Made by a program: the position numbers and the translations under genes
In this document: positions 1 to 11,238 of the stretch, piece after piece
Layout of the letters: every line of letters begins with the position of its first letter
How positions within the stretch are numbered: the stretch's first letter is position 1
NCBI RefSeq assembly: GCF_021917145.1
Contig: NC_061076.1
Coordinates: 208,501 to 272,500 of the forward strand
Direction of reading: 5' to 3'
Length of the DNA: 64,000 bases
Origin: Hypomesus transpacificus
Lineage: Eukaryota > Chordata > Actinopteri > Osmeriformes > Osmeridae
Notes under the pieces: model-generated
Database searches by the model: none
The model's input: the letters and a program-made list of their open reading frames with translations, nothing else
What the model was told of the DNA's origin: nothing

Positions 1-2659
1 ATTCACCCGTACATCCAAAGCATAGAGTTTGTTTAGAGGGAATATCTCATCCCAAGTGGAGCGCAATTTGAACAGACTTTTCCTAGTGTTTTCATCCACC
101 TGCAAAGAGAGAACATGCTTGCTTACTCAAAATGTATGTTCTATTAACTTCAGGACAGTCAAATATTAAATGGGACAATATTAAAGATCTTCAGAAGTAG
201 TTGCCGTTTACTATTTAGAAGATTTTTACAGAAAACTAGCAAATTTAACACTTTAAAACAACTTCTTCCCCAATCAAAGGGGACTCACGCAACCCCGTAT
301 TTTTATTAGCACAAAAGCACAGTGGCCAAATGTACAAAACTAAAAACACACATCAAGCCAGTGGGAAGGTTAGACAGCACAGCTGAAAGTTGTTATTCTT
401 GAATTTCAATATGCCAAACATAATAAAAGAGAGTGTACCTTTTCAAAAACACATATAAATGAAGAGACTAGGTTTTTAGCAAACACTGCAAGGTATTCGC
501 CTCCGACATTCTTCACTATGGAATCCACTAAGTACAAAACAGGAAGCTTCTCGGCAGGTGGGGCCTGGAGCAATAGAAAACTTGATAAGTTTAGAAAACA
601 ACAGGGGTTAAATCAACAATGCATCATATACACTATATAATGGTAACAATACAAACTTTAAACCCATATATTCGGTGCTGGAAAAAAAAAAAATCCTGCT
701 AGCCAAAAATATTGAAGGTTGTTGCCATAACAGTAACAGGAAAAAAATTGTCCAAAAATTCTCATGTTAAGTAGACTACGGAGCAAAAATCAGTCTGCGG
801 TGTTGCACAGTAGATGTGTCCAAGTAAAGAAAAGAAAATTGCCAAAAATGTTTCTTCTTCTGAGAATATAAAAGCTGTAGAATTCAAATGTCTTTTTTTC
901 TGCACCAATTCACTTCACTGGTGCACTGCACAAGAATTCAAGAGGAAAAAATGTCCATCCACCAACACTGTTCAGTCTCTTCAAGAAAACCTCTCGATTA
1001 CCTCCAAAGAGCGTCTCAACAACTGAGAACACTCTTTGTACCTTTATCCGTTAAGGTGATTTACATCAAGACAAACCATCCCAATGTGAAAAATTAGTTC
1101 CATCATGGAATTTAAGTCCATTTTGAGAGGCCCCTTGAGGGCAAAAAAAATCGCTAACCCAGTCAAAGTTACAAAGTAAAAAAATTAAGACATTTTTTGT
1201 AAGTCTTGGAATGACTTCAAACACAAAATGCTGAAATCTAATTCCACTTAATTTACAGGGAACCATTTCACCTGCATAGACTCACATCGGTACTAGTAAA
1301 TAATTTGCCTAAACTTGTCAGATGTGCAGCTCAATAGCTGCACGTTAAAGACCAATGTCCTGATTCAGATGAGTGATAATGATCACTAACATTGTGAAAT
1401 GAGTCTCATTCCATTCATTCAATAACCCAGAGATTGATACCAATAAATTACACTGGGAAATAAAAAAGACAAAAAGCACATTTCATAATTTTTATTATCA
1501 CATTTTACCATCCATTTGACATTTCAAAATTCAAATAATTCACTAGTAAACTAACGTTATATCAAAACTAGGGTAACGTTAGCTGGCTGATCATTTTAAA
1601 TTGAGACCAGTAATGTTCCAAATGAACAGATTTCCTCGTAATGCAATGTCTACTGAACGGATAAATGTACAGAGTACGTCTGGTCAGTGCCTCAACATTA
1701 AACTAAGTTAGCATAACTCGAAAATTAAAAGCTAGCATTTGAGCATTGACTAGCCGCTTCACTGGCAACCTTGGCTGGCCTCACTAGATCATATAGACAA
1801 CGCAGTCACGCTGTTGTAGGCCTAGGTACCCTGGACTAAATAGTCTACGTTAGAATTACAAATGTTAGGCGACGTTTAGGGTACATACAATTAACACTCC
1901 ACTCAGGCTAACTAAATGTTAATACCAACCCACGTGTTCAGAACTTGAAACGAACTGAAAGGACTAACGACGTTAGTCGACCCAGAACGTTTAAGGTAGC
2001 TAGCTAACGTTAATTATCAGTAGAATCTACTTTTTTGGTAATACGTTTCAATATGTGCATGACTGGTAACAATGGAATGTTGCCACGCGCACAGATTGAG
2101 ATCGTTAGCCAATTGCACGTCAATTCATCAACTAGTGTCTACTAGTGGTGGATACGACAAACCGAGAACAGTTACCTAACTTCATCTTTGAATTATAACT
2201 ATAGCGATTGGCCAACTGTTAAAATGGCTAAACTACACGACATATTAACTAATAATGGCCACAATCATCACGAGAACTAATAGTCGAAAGGTAATTAGTC
2301 TACATAATAAGAAATTATTGCCACGCTGCTGACAAATGCGTTTCTACGCTAACAAAGCAGCAACGACTACAGACTAGTATTGCCGCCATGTTGACCATCT
2401 GGCTAGTGGCGTTAGCTAATGCTAGCGAGGCCTACTGTTAACGTTAGCTAGCTTCGTTATCTGAAAAGGAAAATTCTATATTCATAAAAACCTTATTGAT
2501 TTGTGCTTCAATTATTGCGACGATATCCTTGGCGAAGTGCAGATTCTCCTCTGCCAGAATGGTCAGCATATTGATGTGAGGTTTACTGTTGAATGTCAAA
2601 TCTTCGAGGGAGGATTGATACTCTCCACAGGCATCTTCCCTCGCCGCGTCGTCATCCAT
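1..2659 (-). CDS. pcf11: PCF11 cleavage and polyadenylation factor subunit, 5' exons only
   Basis: Three minus-strand coding exons are visible: 2492-2659, 439-564 and 1-99 (the last cut by the window edge). They join in phase at good GT/AG sites. The product starts MDDDAAREDACGEYQSSLED and continues through NSKPHINMLTILAEEN, LPVLYLVDSIVKNVG and VDENTRKSLFKLRSTWDEIF. This is the N-terminal CTD-interacting domain (CID) of PCF11, which binds phosphorylated RNA polymerase II C-terminal domain and couples transcription termination to mRNA 3'-end cleavage in complex CF II. An in-frame ATG lies upstream at 2738-2740, but I chose 2657-2659 because family similarity begins shortly after it. Introns are about 1.9 kb and 0.34 kb. 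The rest of the protein lies beyond the left edge. Identification is strong from near-identity to the vertebrate CID; exact start is moderately sure. Confidence 0.93.
565..2491 (-). other. pcf11 intron 1 (no further gene seen)
   Basis: This AT-rich stretch lies between coding exons 1 and 2 of pcf11. Short open frames here match nothing I recognise and have no splice-compatible coding character. A GCCGCCATGTTGACCATCTGG-like segment near 2382-2402 contains, on the minus strand, an ATGGCGGC core resembling a YY1 site close to the promoter. I see no structured RNA or clear transposon. Confidence 0.5.
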
Positions 2660-2900
2660 CTTTGCGGTGTGTGTTCGGTCAAATACTAAACCGGCGTTTT
2701 CTTTAACATAACAATTTATTACCAGGCAGTCCATGAACACATTTGACTATTTATTTAGTGACATTGACCAAATGTTTCTATTTTCCATTACATGTGTAAT
2801 CTACGCTTCGTCCGTTCGTAGTTCTACTAAGAAGATGGCTGCTGCTACTCGAACGAAAACTACTGCGTCACGAAAAATGTTGCTCAACGCTTGACGTTGG
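2660..2900 (-). promoter_or_regulatory. Putative pcf11 promoter / 5' UTR with YY1-like motif
   Basis: The region just upstream of the pcf11 start codon should hold its 5' UTR and promoter. An AAGATGGCTGC sequence at about 2832-2842 on the plus strand resembles the YY1 site AAGATGGCGGC common in housekeeping promoters, and an ATTGG (inverted CCAAT) occurs near 2909. No TATA box is evident. The location is inferred from the gene start; the motif is seen directly. Confidence 0.35.
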
Positions 2901-3958
2901 GGTAATTCTATTGGCTAGTTTTAGTTACGTCTGCGTTTTTTTTCAGGACTGACTCATCTTATGACTGTAATTGGTCAAAACATCTAAACGGCAACCCGAG
3001 TGAGCCAATGAAAGTTAAGTATATTACATAAAAACAAAAAAAGCAATTTAGAACACTACGTCGCACGTTACACGAGCAAACTAGTTCTGAAAAGGTAGTG
3101 TAGCATTTGAAAATGCCTTAAATATTTTGTATAGGTTTCGAACGATTAACGAATTATTTCTACTTAAACTGGTTCGGGTTTTAATTTAAACATAAGGCTT
3201 ATTAAGGCTGTATCGCTCCATACATAGCCTGTCGGGCGTCAAGTAAGCGAAAATGTGATCGGTTGCAACATCATATTTTTACTGAAGAGCAACATTCTAA
3301 AAGGTTGGACATCGTCGCCAAGACGAAAACAAGTATTGATCTTTGACCCTGTTGTCGAGGCCGCTGCCGTTACTTGAGAATATTAGCCTATAGGTTTTAT
3401 CTTGTCACGTTCATCTTACTGATGTTACTAATATTTAATCATTTATTGAGGACAATAAACGCCCGTCAACGGTCGTCCGACCTGTCATGCGTCGGAGTCT
3501 TTTTGCTCTTACTGTTCAAGTTAGACATCAAGGTGGTCTACAAAAACTTGCACACCCTTGTAGTCTTACTCAAACTAAACTAGCATATGGAAGTACAGTG
3601 TATAACTACTCGTACATGGCAGTAATAAACAAAGAGCACATATTGATTCAAGATATATTAACATGACAATCAAGCAATAAACAAAATATAAACAATTGGC
3701 ACTACCTAGTACTATGCAACACATGTAAATCTGTCTTTCTTTTACCTGGAAAACATTAAAATACCAACCTAAAAACACATTTAATATATATATTTTTTTA
3801 ATGAAAAACTTTTTTAGGCTATTGTCAGACCATCAATTCACAGTTAATTCCATGCAACATGTACATCTGGCTGGAAACAATTGACACAAAATACAATAGA
3901 CAAAAATAATAATAAAAAATAATTTTTTTCAAGCTATTGTCAGACCATCATTTCACAG
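2901..3958. other. Intergenic spacer between pcf11 and the GPCR gene
   Basis: AT-rich sequence with no open frame that resembles a known protein. The segment nearest 3958 is presumably the 3' UTR of the GPCR gene. Nothing else could be supported. Confidence 0.4.
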
Positions 3959-3966
3959 TTAATTTT
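3817..3966. repeat. Direct repeat covering the GPCR stop codon context
   Basis: A roughly 32-bp sequence, GCTATTGTCAGACCATCA followed by WTTCACAGTTAATT, occurs at about 3819-3850 and again at about 3934-3965, 115 bp apart, with one mismatch. The second copy overlaps the stop codon of the leukotriene-receptor-like gene (TTA at 3959-3961, TAA on the minus strand), so the first copy sits in the predicted 3' UTR as a duplicate of the coding end. Confidence 0.7.
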
Positions 3967-5270
3967 TTACTTGCAATTCTTGAGCCTCAGCTTGTATTTC
4001 TAAAGTTCCCGTTCTCCGACCTTTTCTCATGCAGATATCTCTGAAGTTTTCTCCCACAAAAAAGAAAAGGAAAGGGTCGAGGCAGCTATTCCCTGCAGCT
4101 AGACACAGCGTAACCACGGCAGCCTTCCGAATACCATTGATCCCACTGCAGGAGTCCTGACACCCGTCTTTCTGTGCATTTTTTTCAGCCTCCAAGAAGA
4201 TAGTTCTCACCACATGGTATGGCAAAAAACAGACCACAAAAATTAGGAGCCCAAGACCAACGAGGGCGAAAGACTTTCGTCTGGAGGGTCTGTTGCCCTC
4301 CCTGCCAGCCCTAGGCCGGCACAGGCTACGTATCACACACATGTAGCAGACAGAAATGACAACAAACGGCAGGGCAAAGCCCACCAACAAGGCAGCACTG
4401 TTTAAGATGATCATTGTGTCGAGCCCCATTTTGCCGAGTTCCAGGCATTGCATCTTCCCTCCCTCCCCCTCCTGGATCCCTGAGCTCAGTAAAGGGGCTG
4501 AGACCAGCGACACAAAGACCCAGATGAGGACACACCCCACCCACCCACAGGGTCCACTATCCAGACTCAGGAACTTGAAGGGGTGAGACACAGCCATGTA
4601 ACGAATGACACTCAAGGCCAGCAGAAAGTAGACCGAACCGTACATGTTGATGTAGAACACATAGGAGGCCAGACGACAGGCAATGTCCCCAAAGGGCCAA
4701 TGAGAGTCCAGCAGGTAGTATGCTGCCCTGAGTGGCAGGGTACACACTAGCATGAGATCAGACACCAACAGGTTCACCATGTACAGATTTACCGTGGTAA
4801 ACCTTCTGCCTTTACTGCACATTCTCAGAAAGACCCAAAGGGAAGCACAGTTAGCAGTCAGGCCCATGAAGAAAATGAGCAAGTAGGCAACCGGGAACAC
4901 CGCACGTTTGAATTCATCGATCGAACAGTTACACGCCTGATTCTGCACTCTGTCAGACTCTGTCATATTTGGAAAGTATCTTGTGTCACCTAAAGAGAAA
5001 GAAAATAGTAATGTATAGATGGAAGCTTGCACTACGCAAACAATAATATCTGAATAAGCTTTGATGTGTGACATACATTCTCAATTCACTTGACACAATA
5101 AAATAAAAAGTAATCTCCACTCATCATATACTCAAAGACTACACCGTATATATGCAAATAAATCCAAATAACTTAAATACAGATGGTGCACAATAGATAC
5201 ACAGGGTTTACAACAAAAAGGATGTATTCCCCAAACTTTTATACGTAAAAAAATAAAGATTACCTGTCAT
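3959..5270 (-). CDS. Cysteinyl leukotriene receptor-like class A GPCR
   Basis: A large exon (3959-4989) encodes nearly the whole seven-helix receptor. A seven-base exon (5264-5270, ATGACAG) appears to supply the start: it joins in phase across CAG|GTAATC and CTTTAG|GTGAC to give 345 residues, the usual CYSLTR length. Visible class A marks are N in helix 1 (GLTANCASLWVF), LLVSDLMLV in helix 2, a Cys before helix 3, IRY in place of DRY at the end of helix 3, and NSCLDPFLFFF in place of NPxxY in helix 7. Two N-glycosylation sequons (NMTE, NCSI) lie in the N-terminus. Such receptors bind LTC4/LTD4-type lipids at the plasma membrane and signal through Gq. The sequence looks closer to CYSLTR2 in helices 1-3, whereas human CYSLTR1 is the X-linked neighbour of ATRX, so I leave the symbol open. 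If the micro-exon is not used, MTESDRV inside the large exon would be the start. Confidence 0.8.
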
Positions 5271-6109
5271 TGTGGTGCAGTCCTGTGTGTTGTTTTATCA
5301 GTTAAGGTTCTAAGCTTGATGAACTCGTCTACTGATGGCAGAGTTGGTTGTGTGTCTTCAGAACGTGATGACAGCACTAAATTCCTCACTGACAGAAAGA
5401 CTTCCTCTGCTCTTATCTACCACTTCTCTTGGCCTACTTTAACTACCACATTTCCATTTTAAACAGATTACTGGCACCATTTAGGAACAATACACAGTAG
5501 GTATCATTGAATAACTGACTGCGGTTACGTTGGGACACTGAACAAGATGCATGAATTGTCATTTAGTTCCTGAATGTGTTGGTTTGACTGATGCATTTAA
5601 AAACTGTAGTTTCCGCATATTTTCAAGATAAAGATTTGGTTCACAGAATATACAGGAAACATTTCCTGCCCCCAGACAGTTTTGAAATCAACCCTTGACC
5701 CACAGGCCACTAGCATCATGACCTCAATCTTTGCGATTACTCAGACTATACAAAAGATGAAAGACAAGAACTTACTTTTTTTTTCATAGCAAGTTACAAC
5801 TTTTATTATAGCAAGTTACAACATGATGCAATTTCACAAAATTTCAACCCTGGATATATCTAAGACAAAATAATATACATTTTATTTCTACAATATTGAT
5901 GAACTCAAAAATAATAATAATAATAATTCTGTTGAAAAAACAAACAAACAAAAAGACAATTACTTTGTTGCTGTGGACAGTTTATGTAGTTTCCTCTTCT
6001 GCAATCTGTGTCTACGGGTGCAACAGGGAAGCAAAAATAACCCTTCCTGCTCAACACCATAGTTGTCTTCGGGCAAAAGGGCTGATTTCATATTCATGAC
6101 CACGACTGT
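5271..6109 (-). other. Spacer holding the atrx 3' UTR
   Basis: This interval lies between the GPCR start and the atrx stop codon. Minus-strand AATAAA hexamers (TTTATT on the plus strand) occur at 5881-5886 and 5803-5808, suitable for polyadenylation of atrx. The part nearest 5271 should be the GPCR promoter. No additional coding sequence is recognised. Confidence 0.5.
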
Positions 6110-9100
6110 TTACGCGTCGTTATTTTTTCGGCTGCTCAAAATCCTCTGGATGCAGAAAGTCAGCTGTGAAGAGGAAAATGACGGTCTATTTAATACAGTA
6201 CTTTGGCCTTCAAAGTATTTAACACATCATGGGTGTAGAAACGGTATAAATAAGTCCAAAACTGAAGCTCACAGAGTGCTGTTTTGAGAGAAGCTCTTCG
6301 TATGTGGTCATCCTGCGTTGATGCTCTGTGTCGTTGCTGCTCTTCCATCTCTCCGCCATGGTGCTAACATCTGCCTCTGTCAGCATGGGGTGGTCCTTCC
6401 ACTGAGACACGGCACGGCAAACACACACACATGCTTTTTCAATAATAAACATGAATAATACAAATAATAGACAAGTATACATGACAAGTTGTCTTACCAA
6501 GATGATCTTGTAGTATTCCAGAGGGCGGTTCTCAACCCCTCGCAGTGCCTTGATGGCCTCAGTGACCTTTGTACGACTGTCATGAATCATTTTCTGCAGA
6601 GACATACAGACTAGTCTTCATAAATGTTGCAACGTTGACTGGAAAGGTTTTTCCCCCCCCGAAGCGAGGACAGGTTTCATACCTTTAGCTGCTCGTTTGT
6701 CTTCTTGCTCAGCATGTTCTGGCTGAACTGTCCTTGCAGGTTGGAGGGGCTTGGAACGACTGCGTTGTTCGTCTGCTTGTTCAAGAAGAAGGCCCCCTTT
6801 TGAAGTAGAGAGACAGACATCCATGTCATTTACATTGACCAGACCGCAGGTGTGTGAGTGTTCCTCATGTTCAGGTCAATACCTCAGCCTCATATTCATC
6901 CCAGGCTGCTTTGCGGTCAGCCTCGCTTAGCTCCTCCTCCTCCTTATGGTCGAGCAGCGACTCGTGCTCGTGGTAACGCACAATGTGTTCTCTGCAGCCC
7001 TGCAACAGCTCCGCCAGAATCAAGTCCTGAGAGGAACACACGGCAGAAGGACGTCAACACAATCTACCGGCTCTTAAGAGGGGCGTGGGTACTGTACCAG
7101 ACCTTATACGTGCAACTGACGTCCTCCTGGTTTTCCCTGCCCCTGCGTCCTCCGTGTCTCCCTGTCCTGGATTTGTCTCTTTTCACTGGTGCCTGCTTCC
7201 CTGCACTGCTGTGTCTCATCTTAATCACTCAGCTGTTGTCCACTGTGTTCACCCTGCCCTCTGTCTGTATGTCTGCTCCCTTAGTCAGCCCTTGTTATGT
7301 TGTCAGTCCTTGTATGTGCAAGTATTCCCTCTTCTCCCTTTTACAATTTGGAAAATAAATACGTGTGGGTGCTGATCTTGCCTTTCGGTCCTCCCTGCCT
7401 CTCGGTCCTCCCTGCCTCTCGCTCCTCCCTGCCTCTCGCTCCTCCCTGCCTCTCGCTCCTCCCTGCCTCTCGCTCCTCCCTGCCTCTCGCTCCTCCCTGC
7501 CTCGCTCCTCCCTGCCTCTCGGTCCAAACCCCCACTTCCACACCGTGAGAGTGTGAGCCCTGAGGCTCCGCCCACCTTGGGGAGCAGGTGAAGGGGCTTC
7601 TTGTTCTTCTTCTCAGAGTTGGGTTCCTCCAGCAGGTCGGGCTCAAACATGTAAAGCTCAGTCAGCTCAAACAGGGTGAAGTGTCTCTCGATCTGCTGCT
7701 GGTCCACCACTCTGAACGACAGGGACTGCTTGGCCACCTGCCTGTCGTAGATCTTCTCCTCCATGGTGCCCTGAAGAGGAACAAGGAACCAGAAAAAACG
7801 GGAGAGCGGTGAATTTCAACAGCAAGTCTGAACCTCCGGGTCGTTCCTGCGATCGATCAGTCTCAGACAGGAGGGACGACTCGCCGGGTTACCTGAGCCA
7901 AGAAGCGGTACACGAATACGTTCTTCTGCTGACCGAAGCGGTACACCCTGAAGATGCTCTGAATGTCGTAGGCAGGGTTCCAGGAAGCGTCAAAGATGAT
8001 GACTCTGTTGGCGGCCACCAGATTGATCCCGAGGGATCCAGCTCTCGTTGAGATCAGAAACAGGCGGCCCCTGACAGAAAAGGAAATCAAATTAAACATA
8101 GAAAAATCAACCTGCAAGTAGGACGTCGATTTATTTTGCTTGCTATTTGTTGATATAGTTAAAATACTGTACAATTCTGCGAGATCACTAGTTCAGTCAG
8201 GAGTTGAATCTTTTATCCTACCGTGTGTTGGTTGAGTCATTAAAATCTTCGGCCCATTTCTTCCTAGATGTGGCGCTGGTGGACCCATCTAGTCGGTAGT
8301 AATCTGTGTTTCTGATCCAGCTTCCAGGTCCTTCAATCACAGAAAACTGAATCAGACGTTTATATCAAAACACAACTGGTTGTGGTCGAACTGAGCAGGT
8401 TATGTTTGAAAGCGCACCTTTGTACAGAGAGGATTCTCCCTTGTTTCTGGCTTTATTGGCAAGGTCCAAGAAATCTTCCACCAAATCTAACGAGATCAAG
8501 GATTGACTGAACACCAGCCTGTGTATGGAAGGGTCAGGGTTATCTGCTTCGCCACATCTGGTAATGGTTGATAATCACAAGTCTGTGTGGCTCACAGTGA
8601 CCCAGGGCCTGTTCCGTAAAGCGGGTTTACCAAACAAGCCAGGCTTATCAGGAAACGTAACTGACATAAACCTGACTTATTCGGTCAACTCGCTTTACGG
8701 AGCAGGCCTCTGGTCACTTGGTGATGATAAGTCAGTAAACAAGACGTGTCTGATCTCCCCTCCCTGGGTTGATCACTCTGACCAGCTTACACTTTGTCCC
8801 CAAGTTCCTCGGCCATCTTGAGGATCTCAAACAGCAGCACCATCTTCCCAGAGTGCTCCAGGACACTGGAGTCGGTGTCCGACAGCAGGACCTTGAACCA
8901 GTCGACCGCAGGACTGTCTGCTCGGGTGCTGCTGCCTGCTTTCACTGCTGATCAGGACACACAACACATCCTCATCAAGCAGGGTTAGAGGGAAGGAATC
9001 ACTCTGGTCTGGAGCTACATTCCTCCCTCCCTCCCTCTCCGTCTCCGTCTCCCCTTCCTTCCTCTCTCTCTCCCTCCCCCCCCCCCCCCCCCTCTCTCTC

Positions 9101-9120
9101 TCTCTCTCTCACTCTCTCTA

Positions 9121-9160
<40 letters not shown>

Positions 9161-10746
9161 CTCCTCTCCCTCTCTCTCTCGCTCTTCTCTCCCTCCATCT
9201 TTCTCTGTCTTCCTTACATGTGGGTTAGTCCTGGGTGAGGCACTAGAGGAAGGACTACCTTCTACTGCTGGATTTGCTGCTTTGTCCTTCTCCGCGTGGG
9301 CCCTCTTGGACACGCTGTCCCACACGATGATCACGTCGTTGTCCTCATCGTCCCCAGGCGGTGGCATGATCCCCTTTTCCTCTTTCTCTTTGCTAGGCGA
9401 CAGAAGACAAGAAAGGAAACCGCTTGATAGTCAAAATGACAGTAAGGATAGGGCTATGCAGGATCTCACCTGTCTAGCTTGACTAAACGCCTACTTTTTC
9501 TGTCTCTCTGTAACTATCACGGTCACAATAAAGCATAAATGCCTTAAAAAAACATAGTTGTAAGAAGCAAACAAATCTAGTTGATAATCGTCGTCAAAAA
9601 GAAACACTTCACACCTGTCGGACACAGCTGGTTCGTCCGATCCCAGGAGATGAGCAGCTCTAATTTGGTTCTTTCCTTCAAAATGGCCCTGAAAACAGCA
9701 GAGTGAGACCACCACCATGCACGCCTGTTCAGCTGGACGACATCAACAACTGTTTATTTTACACTCAAACTTGAAAAGATTCCTAATTTCCATACCTTGT
9801 TTTCTTTGCTGATGTAGTTGAGCTGCAGACACCAGGGATGTGTCCAGATGCGGCTGAGAATCTGGAAGTCCTTGAAGAGGCTGGTCCCGGCCTTTACCCT
9901 CGCCCCGTCCACCAACGACCCCGCACCTAAACACGCCGCCATTTTACCATGTGCTACGTATGGGGAAAGCCTTTGATTTCCTGAGGAGGAAGATGATTGG
10001 CTTACGTGTGAAGTTGTCCAGGTAGTATCGATACAGCCTGATCTGTAGTGTGGTCACCCTCACGGCCAGAACATACTCCACTTTGGGAGGGAGGAACTTG
10101 GTCAAGGCGGAGTAATCTCTCCTCTGGAAGAAGGACAAACATCCACAAGGTTTTGCGAAGAGCAGAACTCAAATGTATTTGGTATTTAACACTTTTGTTG
10201 TTACCAATGATATGTGTATGTATGTACAGTACTGTACAAAAGTCTTAGGCATAAATAATAAGAAGAAATAATGAAATAAGAATAAACTAATTTGCTGCAC
10301 AAATACACAAGACAAAAAAAAGTACAACTTTCCTCGTAAAACATCTTGGGCATCTAAAACATTTGTACAATGCTGTATCCTAATTTCCCAATGCTGTCTT
10401 TTTCAGATCCAAATCTATGACTCAAGACCTGCGCTCACCTCTGCAAACAGACCTTAATATCATGACCATCTGTTAGAGCAGGGGTTTTCAACTGGTGGTC
10501 CGCGGCGCCATTGCAGGGGGGCCGCGACACGAGGGTATGTTGATCAGTCCACCATTTATATTTTTATTTTAGTAGTGTTCAAAATCTCACATACACATAT
10601 TTAAAATTTTCAGATTCTATGTATATTGTTTGAGGTTTTTATGTAGATATATCTAGATTTGTTTGAGGTTTTTAAAAGAAAGCAACATGGAAAACCAAAT
10701 GTTCAAACTTCCTTCTATCCACACGCACGCACGCACACACACACAG

Positions 10747-10778
<32 letters not shown>

Positions 10779-10802
10779 AGACACACACACACACACACAC
10801 AG

Positions 10803-10834
<32 letters not shown>

Positions 10835-10852
10835 ACACACACACACACACAG

Positions 10853-10886
<34 letters not shown>

Positions 10887-10986
10887 ACACACACACACAC
10901 ACAGACACACACACACACACACACACAGACACACACACACACAGACACACACACACACACAGACACACACACACACACACACACAG

Positions 10987-11018
<32 letters not shown>

Positions 11019-11025
11019 AGACACA

Positions 11026-11068
<43 letters not shown>

Positions 11069-11201
11069 ACACACACACACACACACGCACACACACACAC
11101 ACACACACAGACACACACACACACACACACACACAGACACACACAGACACACACACACACACAGACACACACACACACACACACACAGACACACACACAC
11201 A

Positions 11202-11238
<37 letters not shown>

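Noticed and set aside
7295-7764. Minus-strand Glu-Arg-Gly repeat protein joined to ATRX sequence
   Set aside because: Read-through from the atrx exon 7576-7770 into the intron minisatellite; the splice donor at 7575 fits the known protein.
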